NCBI RefSeq assembly: GCF_963576615.1
Contig: NC_088708.1
Coordinates: forward strand, 59,259,196-59,323,195
DNA from: Watersipora subatra
Lineage: Eukaryota; Bryozoa; Gymnolaemata; Cheilostomatida; Watersiporidae
DNA: 64,000 bases
Direction of reading: 5' to 3'
The notes under the pieces were generated by a model. It worked only from the letters and a program-made list of their open reading frames with translations. It ran no database searches and had not been told where the DNA came from. A program made the position numbers and the translations under genes. Numbering within the stretch: position 1 is the first letter of the stretch; every line of letters begins with the position of its first letter. Shown here in pieces: positions 9,508-19,589 of this stretch.

Positions 9508-9870
9508 ATGATGTAAAGCTTTTCGCATCTATTGGATGATTTGAACTTTGCTGAAATAGGTTCTTATAATGTGAATCTTGTTTTGTCACATTCGATTGGT
9601 GCTGCAAATGTTTATGGAACTTCACAAAAGCAAAGTCTTTTATTTTGTATCTCAAGTTTTTGCCAGTAGTGTGTTTTACATTCGTAGTTTCGATGATGGC
9701 TGGAACAAATATACGTGTTTCAATGATGGCGGAATTAAAATTGTAGGATGAAAGCTCAAATCTCGAAACCGTAGTAACTTAAACGTTTCAGAATAACTTG
9801 TTCTAATACTAACTGTCTAAATATATAATGTTGACAATTTCGGAACGATCAATCTTCATTTAAAACGTAA

Positions 9871-9952
9871 GCAGTTGTGGTCGAGTGGTTAAGGCGATTG
9901 ACTTGAAATCAATTGGGCTGTGCCTGCACAGGTTCGAATCCTGTCAACTGTG
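9871..9952 (+). tRNA. tRNA-Ser(UGA)
   Basis: Anticodon TGA at 9904-9906. TGGTCGAG D arm; ends CAACTGTG (G-U first pair). B spacer follows. Confidence 0.86.
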
Positions 9953-10291
9953 ATGGTGCAAAGTTTTTTGGCTTCCAATGAATGATTTGAGCCTTGACGA
10001 AAATTTTCCAAAAAATGTGAGGAACACACAGTCACAACATTTAGGTTTAACGATCATTCATAGAATTCCGCAAGAGCAAAGTTTTTTATTTCATATCAAA
10101 GGTTATTGCGATTACTTGGTTTTACATCCAGAGTTTTCATAATAGCTAAAACAACGTCGATCAATGAAACTTCAAATGTAGTTCAAACTTCCTTGTAACT
10201 TTAATGTTTCAACATAGCTTGTCCTAATACTTACGGGCTAGATAAATAACGCTGTCGACTTGAGATCATACAAACATTATGCTGAACAGAA

Positions 10292-10373
10292 GCAGTTGTG
10301 GCCGAGTGGTTAAGGCGATTGACTCGAAATCAATTGGGCTCTGCCCGCACAGGTTCGAATCCTGTCAACTGCG
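10292..10373 (+). tRNA. tRNA-Ser(CGA)
   Basis: Anticodon CGA at 10325-10327. All stems and boxes canonical. The first clean CGA copy from the left edge. Confidence 0.93.
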
Positions 10374-10736
10374 ATGATGTAAAGCTTTTCGCATCTATTG
10401 GATGATTTGAACTTTACTGAAATAGGTTCTTATAAAGTGAATCTCGTTTTGTCACATTCGATTGGTGTTGCAAATATTTATGGAACTTCACAAAAGCAAA
10501 GTCTTTTATTTTGTATCTCAAGTTTTTGCCAGTAGTGTGTTTTACATTCGTAGTTTCGATGATGGCTGGAACAAATATACGTGTTTCAATGATGGCGGAA
10601 ATAAAATTGTAGGATGAAAGCTCAAATCTCGAAACCATTGTAATTTAAACGTTTCAGAATAACTTGTTCTAATACTAACTGTCTAAATATATAATGTTGA
10701 CAATTTCGGAACAATCAATCTTCATTTAAAACGTAA

Positions 10737-10818
10737 GCAGTTGTGGCCGAGTGGTTAAGGCGATTGACTAGAAATCAATTGGGCCCTGCCCGCACAAGTT
10801 CGAATCCTGTCAACCGCG
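10737..10818 (+). tRNA. tRNA-Ser(AGA) copy, imperfect
   Basis: Anticodon AGA at 10770-10772. ACAAG T stem and CAACCGC acceptor strand (one A-C mismatch). Its A spacer is cut by Copia A about 55 bp downstream. Confidence 0.7.
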
Positions 10819-10878
10819 ATGATGTAAACCTTTTCGCATCTATTGGATGATTTGAACTTTACTGAAATAGTTTCTTAT

Positions 10879-11081
10879 TATTGTTTTATACGTGATTATA
10901 AGGGATTTATAGTTGAGACCTTTTCTTATACAGCCACCATTGTCAGGATACAATCAAGCAAGGGGAAGAAGAAAAAGAATTGTGGGTAAAATAGAAGTTG
11001 AATAATAATAAAGACGAGCAGACAACTCTAAAACATAATCCAACATTATCTAAACTACTACGATATAATAATATTTGAACA
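10879..11081 (-). repeat. Copia A 3' LTR
   Basis: 203 bp. In element sense it starts TGTTCAAATATT and ends ATAAAACAATA. Confidence 0.92.
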
Positions 11082-11264
11082 CTCCCACATAGTTTTTATA
11101 ATTTCACAACAAAATAATGTATGCAAATACGAAGCGTACACCCTGTAATAATAATGTTCCTAGTTATCGGCCAGCCAGGCGTCTATCCCACATTTAACAT
11201 AACACGAAGTTTCTCGAAACGAATTTTAGGGAGGGGTTTGGTGAAGATATCGGCTATCATATCA

Positions 11265-14200
11265 TCAGTTTGACAATATTCTGTGACTATATTGTGGTTT
11301 TGGACTTTTTGTCGAATATAATGATATTTTATATCCATGTTTGCTGCGCTTACTAACGTTAGTGTTGTTTGCTATGCTGATGGCCGATTGGTTGTCTATG
11401 CGGAGTACTATTGGTGGTAATGTCTCTCGAGTAATGTCAACGAATAATTGCCGTAGCCAGGCTGCCTTTTTTGCAGCTTCGAAAGCTGCGATATACTCGG
11501 CTTCTGTTGAAGACAGAGCGATTGTCGATTGGCGTTTACTGAACCAGCTGATATGCCCACTGCTAGACATAAAAACATTTCCGGATATCGAGTGTCTAGA
11601 TTCGTCGTTCTCAGCCCAGTTAGCATCTGAATAACCAACGGGTTGTGTGTCAGTTTTGTTGAATGTAATCCCATAGTCCATGGTGCCTTTTAAGTATCTG
11701 AGAGCGCGCTTTGCGGCAGTGAGGTGCGTTTGGGTCGGCATTGAATTGAATTTCGACAACACTCCCACAGAATGTGCGATGTCTGGTCGTGTAGCTGTAG
11801 ATGTGTAGAGAAGGCTGCCTACGATCGTTTGATATAGAGTGTGATCCACAGATTTACTGCCGTCATCCTTCACTAGTTGTATATCTGTAGCGAACGGGGT
11901 TGCTACACTTTTGCAGTCGGACATATCATACTTCTCAAGAATCTGCTGAATATAATGTTTCTGGTGCAGCTTCACTGAGGTGTCTGTGAATTCCGCGTTT
12001 ATACCTAGACAAAATTGCAGTTGCCCTAGGTCTTTCATCTGAAACTTTGAACTTAACAATTCTTTGATTATTTTCAACGATTGATCAGTGTCACTTAGGA
12101 TTACGATATCATCTACATAGACCGCTAATATCGTTTGATCGCCATGGTCGTTATGTACATAGACACATTGTTCAACGCTTGAAGGAGAGAAGTCAAGCTG
12201 CCGCAGATACTCATCGAGGACTAGATTCCAACATCGTGATGATTGCTTTAGGCCATACAAAGAGCGATTCAATTTGCATACCAACTCTTCATTTCCAGGC
12301 GATACAAATCCATCAGGTTGTGTCATAAATAATTCCTCAGAAACTTTACCATTGAGAAAAGCTGTTACTACGTCCATTTGATGTATCAACATGCCTCTAT
12401 CCGTGCCATATGATAGAAGCGCTCGAAGTGATGACCGATGCACTACTGGTGCAAATGTTTCATCGTAATCTATTCCTTGTTTTTGACTATACCCTTTGGC
12501 TACTAATCTAGCTTTGAATCTGTCCACGCTTCCATCGGGTTTGCACTTGGTTTTGAACACCCACTTAATACCAATGGCTTTACGACCAGCCGGTAGTTTT
12601 ACTAATGTCCAGGTTTGATTATCGATTAATGCGGTGTATTCTTCGGAGGCGGCGTTCATCCATTGCTTCGATTGGGGACTAGACATAGCCTCTGACATTG
12701 TTAGCGGTTTGGTTATATTGCTGGTGAGGCAAGCCACATGATTGACATACTCATCAACCTCGAATCTTACAATAGGATTGGGGTTTCGCTGTGATTTTCG
12801 TGTAACTGCTGAGTGACTTTCAGGTTCTGGTAATTCAACTGTCAGCTTTTCGGAGTTGTCTTCATTTTCACATTGGTTAGTCTCGGACTCTGGTAACCCT
12901 AACCTATTTTCATCTATCACGACATCTCGGCGCACTACGACTTTCTTAGTAGAAGGATTATATAAACGATAGCCTTTCGATCTAAGGCTATAGCCAACAA
13001 ACATCATTGTCTCTGCTTTATTATCCAGTTTCTGACGGAGCTCACTTGGTACATGAGCATGGGCTAAAGAACCAAACACCCTTAGATTACTAATATCTGG
13101 TTTACAGTTGTACCATTGCTGGTATGGAGTTGTGGGCTCATGGTGAGCAGTAGTGGGGGCACGATTTCTAACATAAACAGCTGTTGAAATGGCCTCAGCC
13201 CAGAAATGTTTCGGTAATGCGGCGTCGATTACTAACGCGCGGGCTAATTCACATACAGTTCGATTATACCGTTCTGCTACACCGTTTTGCTGTTGTGAAT
13301 ATCTAACGGCTAGTTGATGCTGAATACCTTGAGAGTGCAGGTATTCTTCAAATTCGCTTGATACGTATTCCCCTCCACCGTCAGTTCGAAGGGTTCCGAT
13401 TGGCTGGCCGGTTTGGTTGGTCACTAAGGCTTCAAAATCTTTAAATACAGAAAATACATCCGATTTCTCATTGATAAAATACACATGCGAGAATCTACTA
13501 AAATCATCAATAAAACTCACAAAATATCTACTGCCACCAATTGATTTATTCTGCATTGGACCACATACATCGCTATGAACTAGTTCTAGCACCCTAGTAG
13601 ATTTAATACCATCTCTAGCTATAAACGGTTTTCGAGCCATTTTACCTTTCACACAAGGGTCACATATGGTACTTACACTTACGATAGACAGATCGGCACC
13701 TGTAACAAGCTGTTCACGGTTCATAAGTCCGATGCTGGTAGGATTGATATGAGCGAGTCTCTTATGCCATATATCGTTACACGACGACGCTAGATTAGCT
13801 TTATGATCAGACGACTCCAGATCTAAATAGTAAAGTTTCCCAACGAGAGTTCCCATAGCATGTATTTGGTGGAGTTTGTTCTTAACCCAACATCTACTGT
13901 GGCCAAATTGTACTATCATACCCTTACTAGCGGCCGACTGTACAGAGAATAGATTCTGTTTCAAATCTGGTACATGAAGTACATCGTGGAGAGTGGCTTT
14001 TCTTTTCACTTTCCGGCTAACGGACACTGATATCGTAATGTTACCTGAGCTTACGGCATCCAATACTCTGCCGTCCGCTATAGCAACTTTCTCAGGCTGG
14101 TCAAACTTTGTGTATGTACTGAAACCACCGTTTTCAGGAGTCATGTGACGAGTTGCCCCGCTGTCAATGAGCCATTCTTTCGCTGCCGCTATATTTTCTC

Positions 14201-15110
14201 TTACTAGAAAAGCACTCTCCTCACTTTGAAATTCAGTTGCTTGGGATTCAGTCACAAATGTAGCTCCATGCTGATTCGCCTGACCACGGCCCTGACCACG
14301 ACCACGGCCCTGACCACGACTGTAGTTTCCGCGACTATAGTTTCCACGATTGTAGTTAGCACGATTGTAGTTACCTCGACTATTCTGTTGCGCTGTGCAA
14401 TCTCTGACCACGTGAAATGGTGAATTGCAGTTATAGCATCTTCTCTCATGCGTGTTATCTCCGATGGTATATAAGGCAGTGTCAGAATTTGAAGTCGTTT
14501 TTCCATACTTGCCGCTTTCACCAGAATCCATTTCGGCAGCTTTTACGCCATGTTTCTGCTCTTCATTGAGTAACGCGTTTTGAACAAATTCTAATGTTAG
14601 GGTTTCAGGCTTTTGCGCTTCTAAGGCTGTCACGACAGTTGCATAGCTACTCGGCATACTGCCCAACAGTGTTACTACCTGATCTTCCTCGCTCACCGGG
14701 GCTTTGATAGCCGTGAGCTTGTTTACAATATCCTTCATATATTTTAGATGATTTTCTATAGATGTACCATCACGCATGATAGCTTTGAAATATTGTTTCT
14801 TTAGATATATCCGATTTGCTAGTGTGTCTCTTTCGAAGTGAGACTGTAGCTTCTCCCACGCTGCTTTCGGTGTCTCACACTCAGTGATCAAATATATGAA
14901 TTCATCACTGATCGCCAATACAATATGACTAAGAGCTCTCTGTGATTGTTTTATATAAGCTTTCTTAGCATCTGCACCTTCCGTTGGCTCTGCAATACTA
15001 CCATCACAATGTTCATAAAGTTCCTTTGCAATGAGCAAATGTTTCAGTTTAAATCTCCATGTAGAATAGTTGGACGTAGTAAGTTTATCCACAGACAGTT
15101 TATCATCCAT
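11265..15110 (-). CDS. Copia A gag-pol polyprotein (1281 aa)
   Basis: The single reading frame begins 40 bp inside the 5' LTR. Approximate order: Gag of the UBN2 type (residues 15-190), CCHC zinc knuckle CYNCNSPFHVVRDC near 225, aspartic protease WLIDSGATRHMT near 315, GAG-pre-integrase, integrase core with DGGGEYVS near 580, reverse transcriptase with QMDVVTAFLNG and YVDDIVILS near 995, and RNase H with YSDANWAEN and STEAEYIAA near 1200. An RGN/RGQ-rich stretch after the knuckle is typical of nucleic-acid-binding Gag. The length is close to that of known Copia polyproteins. Confidence 0.93.
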   Translation of the reverse strand: MDDKLSVDKLTTSNYSTWRFKLKHLLIAKELYEHCDGSIAEPTEGADAKKAYIKQSQRALSHIVLAISDEFIYLITECETPKAAWEKLQSHFERDTLANRIYLKKQYFKAIMRDGTSIENHLKYMKDIVNKLTAIKAPVSEEDQVVTLLGSMPSSYATVVTALEAQKPETLTLEFVQNALLNEEQKHGVKAAEMDSGESGKYGKTTSNSDTALYTIGDNTHERRCYNCNSPFHVVRDCTAQQNSRGNYNRANYNRGNYSRGNYSRGQGRGRGQGRGQANQHGATFVTESQATEFQSEESAFLVRENIAAAKEWLIDSGATRHMTPENGGFSTYTKFDQPEKVAIADGRVLDAVSSGNITISVSVSRKVKRKATLHDVLHVPDLKQNLFSVQSAASKGMIVQFGHSRCWVKNKLHQIHAMGTLVGKLYYLDLESSDHKANLASSCNDIWHKRLAHINPTSIGLMNREQLVTGADLSIVSVSTICDPCVKGKMARKPFIARDGIKSTRVLELVHSDVCGPMQNKSIGGSRYFVSFIDDFSRFSHVYFINEKSDVFSVFKDFEALVTNQTGQPIGTLRTDGGGEYVSSEFEEYLHSQGIQHQLAVRYSQQQNGVAERYNRTVCELARALVIDAALPKHFWAEAISTAVYVRNRAPTTAHHEPTTPYQQWYNCKPDISNLRVFGSLAHAHVPSELRQKLDNKAETMMFVGYSLRSKGYRLYNPSTKKVVVRRDVVIDENRLGLPESETNQCENEDNSEKLTVELPEPESHSAVTRKSQRNPNPIVRFEVDEYVNHVACLTSNITKPLTMSEAMSSPQSKQWMNAASEEYTALIDNQTWTLVKLPAGRKAIGIKWVFKTKCKPDGSVDRFKARLVAKGYSQKQGIDYDETFAPVVHRSSLRALLSYGTDRGMLIHQMDVVTAFLNGKVSEELFMTQPDGFVSPGNEELVCKLNRSLYGLKQSSRCWNLVLDEYLRQLDFSPSSVEQCVYVHNDHGDQTILAVYVDDIVILSDTDQSLKIIKELLSSKFQMKDLGQLQFCLGINAEFTDTSVKLHQKHYIQQILEKYDMSDCKSVATPFATDIQLVKDDGSKSVDHTLYQTIVGSLLYTSTATRPDIAHSVGVLSKFNSMPTQTHLTAAKRALRYLKGTMDYGITFNKTDTQPVGYSDANWAENDESRHSISGNVFMSSSGHISWFSKRQSTIALSSTEAEYIAAFEAAKKAAWLRQLFVDITRETLPPIVLRIDNQSAISIANNTNVSKRSKHGYKISLYSTKSPKPQYSHRILSN

Positions 15111-15136
15111 GGTGCTTGCTTGATATTAGAGTCTTC

Positions 15137-15150
15137 CTGGGCCCATAACC
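15137..15150 (-). other. Copia A primer-binding site (initiator tRNA-Met anticodon arm)
   Basis: The + strand reads CTGGGCCCATAACC, the 5' strand and loop of the initiator-Met anticodon arm; the element sense strand is its complement. Priming by an internal half-tRNA fragment is known for Drosophila copia. The match is seen directly; usage is inferred. Confidence 0.8.
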
Positions 15151-15354
15151 TATTGTTTTATACGCGATTATAAGAGATTTATAGTTGAGACCTTTTATTA
15201 TACAGCCACCATTGTCAAGGATGCAATCAAGCAAGGGGAAGAAGAAAAAGAATTGTGGGTAAAATATAAGTTGAATAATAATAAAGATGAGCAGACAACT
15301 CTAAAACATAATCCAACATTATCTAAACTACTACGATATAATAATATTTGAACA
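15151..15354 (-). repeat. Copia A 5' LTR
   Basis: 204 bp, ~96.5% identical to the partner at 10879-11081; the primer-binding site abuts it at 15150. Confidence 0.92.
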
Positions 15355-15662
15355 CTTATAATGTGAATCTTGTTTTGTCACATTCGATTGGTGTTGCAAA
15401 TATTTATGGAACTTCACAAAAGCAAAGTCTTTTATTTTGTATCTCAAGTTTTTGCCAGTAGTGTGTTTTACATTCGTAGTTTCGATGATGGCTGGAACAA
15501 ATATACGTGTTTCAATGATGGCGGAAATAAAATTGTAGGATGAAAGCTCAATTCTCGAAACCGTTGTAACTTTAATGTTTCAACATAACTTGTCCTAATA
15601 CTTACGGACTAGATAAATAACGCTGTCGACTTCAGATCATTCAAACATTATGCTGAACAGAA

Positions 15663-15744
15663 GCAGTTGTGGCCGAGTGGTTAAGGCGATTGACTAGAAA
15701 TCAATTGGGCTCTGCCCGCACACGTTCGAATCCTGTCAACTGCG
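15663..15744 (+). tRNA. tRNA-Ser(AGA), one T-stem change
   Basis: Anticodon AGA at 15696-15698. CACACGTTCGAATCC instead of CACAGG gives one T-stem mismatch next to the loop. C spacer follows. Confidence 0.82.
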
Positions 15745-16086
15745 GCGATGTAAAGTTTTTTGCATCCAATAGATAATTTGAGCTTTGCTGAACACGGTTC
15801 AGATCAAAAGAGGCGCACACAATCACAACAGTTCGGTTTTCGATTATTCATGGAGCTTCCGGTGAGCATGGTCTTTCATGTTGCAACTCCAGTTTTTACG
15901 ACAAGGTGGTTTCACATTCATCGTTTCAATGACTGCGCAAACGAAATTGTATAAGGAAACCTCAAATCGCGAAACCGTTTTAACCTCTATATATGTAAAT
16001 GCTTGAGAATAACTTGTTCTAATACTTACTGTCTAGATATATAACGTTGACGACTTCCGAACGATCAAACTTCATTTACAATTTAA

Positions 16087-16168
16087 GCAGTTGGGGTCGG
16101 TTGGTTGAGGCGATTGACTTGAAATCAATTGGGCTGTGCCTGCACAGGTTCGAATCCTGTCAACTGTG
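16087..16168 (+). tRNA. tRNA-Ser(UGA) copy, altered D arm
   Basis: Anticodon TGA at 16120-16122. D region GGGGTCGGTTGGTTGAGG; T stem intact; ends CAACTGTG. B spacer follows. Confidence 0.6.
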
Positions 16169-16502
16169 ATGATGCAAAGTTTTTTGGCTTCCAATGAATG
16201 ATTTGAGCCTTGACGAAAATTTTCCAAAAAATGTGAGGAACACACAGTCACAACATTTAGGTTTTACGATCATTCATAGAATTCCGCAAGAGCAAAGTCT
16301 TTTATTTCATATCAAAAGTTTTTGCGATTACTTGGTTTTACATCCAGAGTTTTCATAATAGCTAAAACAAAGTCGATCAATGAAACTTTAAATGTCGAAA
16401 CCGTTGTAACTTTAATGTTTCAACATAGCTTGTCCTAATACTTACGGGCTAGATAAATAACGCTGTCGACTTGAGATCATTCAAACATTATGCTGAACAG
16501 AA

Positions 16503-16584
16503 GCAGTTGTGGCCGAGTGGTTAAGGCGATTGACTAGAAATCAATTGGGCTCTGCCCGCACAGGTTCGAATCCTGTCAACTGCG
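16503..16584 (+). tRNA. tRNA-Ser(AGA)
   Basis: Anticodon AGA at 16536-16538. Fully canonical. Followed by a recombinant A/B spacer. Confidence 0.94.
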
Positions 16585-16947
16585 ATGATGTAAAGCTTTT
16601 CGCATCTATTGGATGATTTGAACTTTACTGAAATAGGTTCTTATAATGTGAATCTTGTTTTGTCACATTCGATTGGTGTTGCAAATATTTATGGAACTTC
16701 ACAAAAGCAAAGTCTTTTATTTTGTATCTCAAGTTTTTGCCAGTAGTGTGTTTTACATTCGTAGTTTCGATGATGGCTGGAACAAATATACGTGTTTCAA
16801 TGATGGCGGAAATAAAATTGTAGGATGAAAGCTCAATTCTCGAAACCGTTGTAACTTTAATGTTTCAACATAACTTGTCCTAATACTTACGGACTAGATA
16901 AATAACGCTGTCGACTTGAGATCATTCAAACATTATGCTGAACAGAA

Positions 16948-17029
16948 GCAGTTGTGGCCGAGTGGTTAAGGCGATTGACTAGAAATCAATTGGGCTCTGC
17001 CCATACAGGTTCGAATCCTGTCAACTGCG
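16948..17029 (+). tRNA. tRNA-Ser(AGA)
   Basis: Anticodon AGA at 16981-16983. Canonical stems; the variable arm reads CTGCCCATACAGG rather than CTGCCCGCACAGG. Confidence 0.9.
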
Positions 17030-17392
17030 ATGATGTAAAGCTTTTCGCATCTATTGGATGATTTGAACTTTACTGAAATAGGTTCTTATAATGTGAATCT
17101 TGTTTTGTCACATTCGATTGGTGTTGCAAATATTTATGGAACTTCACAAAAGCAAAGTCTTTTATTTTGTATCTCAAGTTTTTGCCAGTAGTGTGTTTTA
17201 CATTCGTAGTTTCGATGATGGCTGGAACAAATATACGTGTTTCAATGATGGCGGAAATAAAATTGTAGGATGAAAGCTCAAATCTCGAAACCGTTGTAAT
17301 TTAAACGTTTCAGAATAACTTGTTCTAATACTAACTGTCTAAATATATAATGTTGACAATTTCGGAACAATCAATCTTCATTTAAAACGTAA

Positions 17393-17474
17393 GCAGTTGT
17401 GGCCGAGTGGTTAAGGCGATTGACTTGAAATCAATTGGGCTCTGCCCGCACAAGTTCGAATCCTGTCAACTGCG
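17393..17474 (+). tRNA. tRNA-Ser(UGA), one T-stem change
   Basis: Anticodon TGA at 17426-17428. ACAAGTTCG gives one A-C mismatch in the T stem; otherwise canonical. Confidence 0.84.
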
Positions 17475-17837
17475 ATGATGTAAAGCTTTTCGCATCTATT
17501 GGATGATTTGAACTTTACTGAAATAGGTTCTTATAATGTGAATCTTGTTTTGTCACATTCGATTGGTGTTGCAAATATTTATGGAACTTCACAAAAGCAA
17601 AGTCTTTTATTTTGTATCTCAAGTTTTTGCCAGTAGTGTGTTTTACATTCGTAGTTTCGATGATGGTTGGAACAAATATACGTGTTTCAATGATGGCGGA
17701 AATAAAATTGTAGGATGAAAGCTCAAATCTCGAAACCGTTGTAATTTAAACGTTTCAGAATAACTTGTTCTAATACTAACTGTCTAAATATATAATGTTG
17801 ACAATTTCGGAACAATCAATTTTCATTTAAAACGTAA

Positions 17838-17919
17838 GCAGTTGTGGCCGAGTGGTTAAGGCGATTGACTTGAAATCAATTGGGCTATGCCCGCACAGGT
17901 TCGAATCCTGTCAACTGCG
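17838..17919 (+). tRNA. tRNA-Ser(UGA)
   Basis: Anticodon TGA at 17871-17873. Fully canonical. Its C spacer is shortened and runs straight into the split gene at 18180. Confidence 0.93.
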
Positions 17920-18179
17920 GCGATGTAAAGTTTTTTGCGTCCAATAGATGATTTGAGCTTTGCTGAACACGGTTCAGATCAAAAGAGGCGCATACAATCA
18001 CAACAGTTCGGTTTTCGATTATTCATGGAGCTTCCGGTGAGCATGGTCTTTCATGTTGCATCTCAGTTTTTACGACAAGGTGGTTTTACATTCATCGTTT
18101 CAATGACTGCGCAAACGAAATTGAATAGGGAAACCTCAAATTGCGAAATCGTTTTAACCTCTATATAACTCTTTAACCT

Positions 18180-18203
18180 CTTGAAATCAATTGGGCTGTG
18201 CCT
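18180..18203 (+). pseudogene. tRNA-Ser(UGA) remnant, left part of copy split by Gypsy insertion
   Basis: Anticodon loop and variable arm (TGA at 18182-18184). The 5' half and the end of the C spacer are missing through a local deletion. The Gypsy element entered after GCCT (18200-18203). Confidence 0.75.
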
Positions 18204-18631
18204 TGTGGTGGAACACAAATTTCCATCCTCTCTAATGCAGTTTCTAACCAGAGTTGTGTTCTCTTTCTTTTTTTTGTTAGCCACGCCCCTAAGGGAGGCT
18301 GGCTTTATTGTCTAATTTGCATAATTTCATGTACATAAGGCAGGGTCTCGGCCCTTTGTATTCATTCAATACATGCAGTGCAATTGAATCATACTCTTTC
18401 TGCTACATTAAGCGATACCAGAACCACCCCAGCATATAGCTATCCCCAAAGACTTGGTCTATGGACTGTGCTGTGGGAATAGACTCATAAAAACACTGTC
18501 GACCTCTGTCAACCTTGTCGAACTAGGATAAAACCTCTTTGGTGCAATCCCTTGTGTGAAGTGGTTAATGTTGACCGGTGGAGTAAGCCGACCTAGTCGC
18601 CTCTGCGTGTTGGTCACGGGAAACCAGCACA
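18204..18631 (+). repeat. Gypsy 5' LTR (428 bp)
   Basis: Begins TGTGGTGGAACAC and ends CCAGCACA; preceded by target copy GCCT. Confidence 0.93.
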
Positions 18632-18632
18632 C

Positions 18633-18650
18633 TGGTGGCAGCAGTGGGAT
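18633..18650 (+). other. Gypsy primer-binding site (tRNA-Leu type)
   Basis: TGGTGGCAGCAGTGGGAT lies 1 nt after the 5' LTR. Its complement, ATCCCACTGCTGCCACCA, matches a common animal tRNA-Leu 3' end (ATCCCACCGCTGCCA plus CCA) with one difference, as recalled. Confidence 0.72.
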
Positions 18651-18692
18651 TAGACTGCTGTAAAAAGGACTTCTAAGACGACCCTTGTAACC

Positions 18693-19589
18693 ATGCCAAG
18701 CAGCCGACGGACTGCTACCAGACATCTGGCTGAGGCAGAGCTACAACAGGTCGACCAGATTGGTCAGATGACAGAGGCTATTACCAGGGCCTTACAAATA
18801 CCTAGGAGGGAGGCTAGCTTCAAGCCACCGAAATTCGATGGGAGTGAAGATGTGGAACTATTCATCTCCCAGTTCAAAGAGGTTGCAGAAGCTAATGAGT
18901 GGAATGAGAAGACCACTCTCCTCCATCTGCGTGAGACATTGAAAGAGGGGGCCAGAGGTTGCAGTCGAGGAGATTCACCCGCCTCCATCTTCTCGGCCTT
19001 ACGCACAAAGTACGGACTCTCCCTGAGAGAGGCCAAGAGTAGGCTCCACCTCAAGAGGGAGCCAAAGACTAGCCTCCAAGAGCACGCAACGGAAATGGAG
19101 CGTCTAGTGAAGATAGCATACACTGACCTTCCGGACTCCTACCAAGCTAACATGGCCATGGATGCGTTTTCCCTGACTCTAGGAAACACGTACCTCCAAC
19201 GCCATCTTTTGGCAGTAAGAGCCCAGAGCTTAGAGGAAGCAGTGCAGGCAGGAAATGAGTTCCTGCAAATTCAGCCCACTCTTCCTCGGCCTGGTGCTCG
19301 ACCCCTAGTAATGACAGTGGAGAATGAGGAGACTACCCCTGCTACAGTCGCTCTCATCCACTCGGATCCCCCATCAGCCACTCTGAATGACGTCCTACTG
19401 GCTATAAAAGGGCTAACAGTTGGACTAAAAGAAGGAAACCGATTGGGGCGGCGAGGAGCGGAGCGAAAGGAACCTAACTGTTGGGGCTGCGGCCAGACAG
19501 GGCACGTACAGCGCCGGTGCCCTCAAGCTACCCAAAGACAACCACCTCAAGCCACGAGGTTGGGAAACGGTTCCCATCCACAGCAGTAG
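18693..19589 (+). CDS. Gypsy Gag (298 aa)
   Basis: A Gag polyprotein with the retrotransposon-Gag region (about residues 45-190, including FDGSEDVELFISQFK) and one CCHC knuckle, CWGCGQTGHVQRRC, near residue 262 for RNA binding. The start lies 43 nt after the primer-binding site. Its 3' end overlaps the protease frame, as expected for frameshift expression in this family. Confidence 0.88.
   Translation: MPSSRRTATRHLAEAELQQVDQIGQMTEAITRALQIPRREASFKPPKFDGSEDVELFISQFKEVAEANEWNEKTTLLHLRETLKEGARGCSRGDSPASIFSALRTKYGLSLREAKSRLHLKREPKTSLQEHATEMERLVKIAYTDLPDSYQANMAMDAFSLTLGNTYLQRHLLAVRAQSLEEAVQAGNEFLQIQPTLPRPGARPLVMTVENEETTPATVALIHSDPPSATLNDVLLAIKGLTVGLKEGNRLGRRGAERKEPNCWGCGQTGHVQRRCPQATQRQPPQATRLGNGSHPQQ

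Larger units (their letters stand above)
10879..15354 (-). mobile_element. Copia A: LTR retrotransposon (Copia/Pseudoviridae), looks nearly whole
   Basis: A 4.5-kb element on the - strand between 203/204-bp LTRs, flanked by the 5-bp target duplicate CTTAT (10874-10878 and 15355-15359). It sits in an A spacer of the tRNA array. It carries one long gag-pol frame in Copia order (protease, integrase, reverse transcriptase, RNase H). The primer-binding site matches the initiator-Met anticodon arm, and there is a purine tract next to the 3' LTR. The LTRs differ at about 7 sites (~3.5%), so it is young. It looks nearly whole, with about one break. A sibling, Copia B, lies at 27509-30875. Confidence 0.95.

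Noticed and set aside
14226-14423. Thr/Val-rich frame on the + strand within Copia A
   Set aside because: Shadow of the repetitive RGN/RGQ-coding stretch of the Gag on the - strand.
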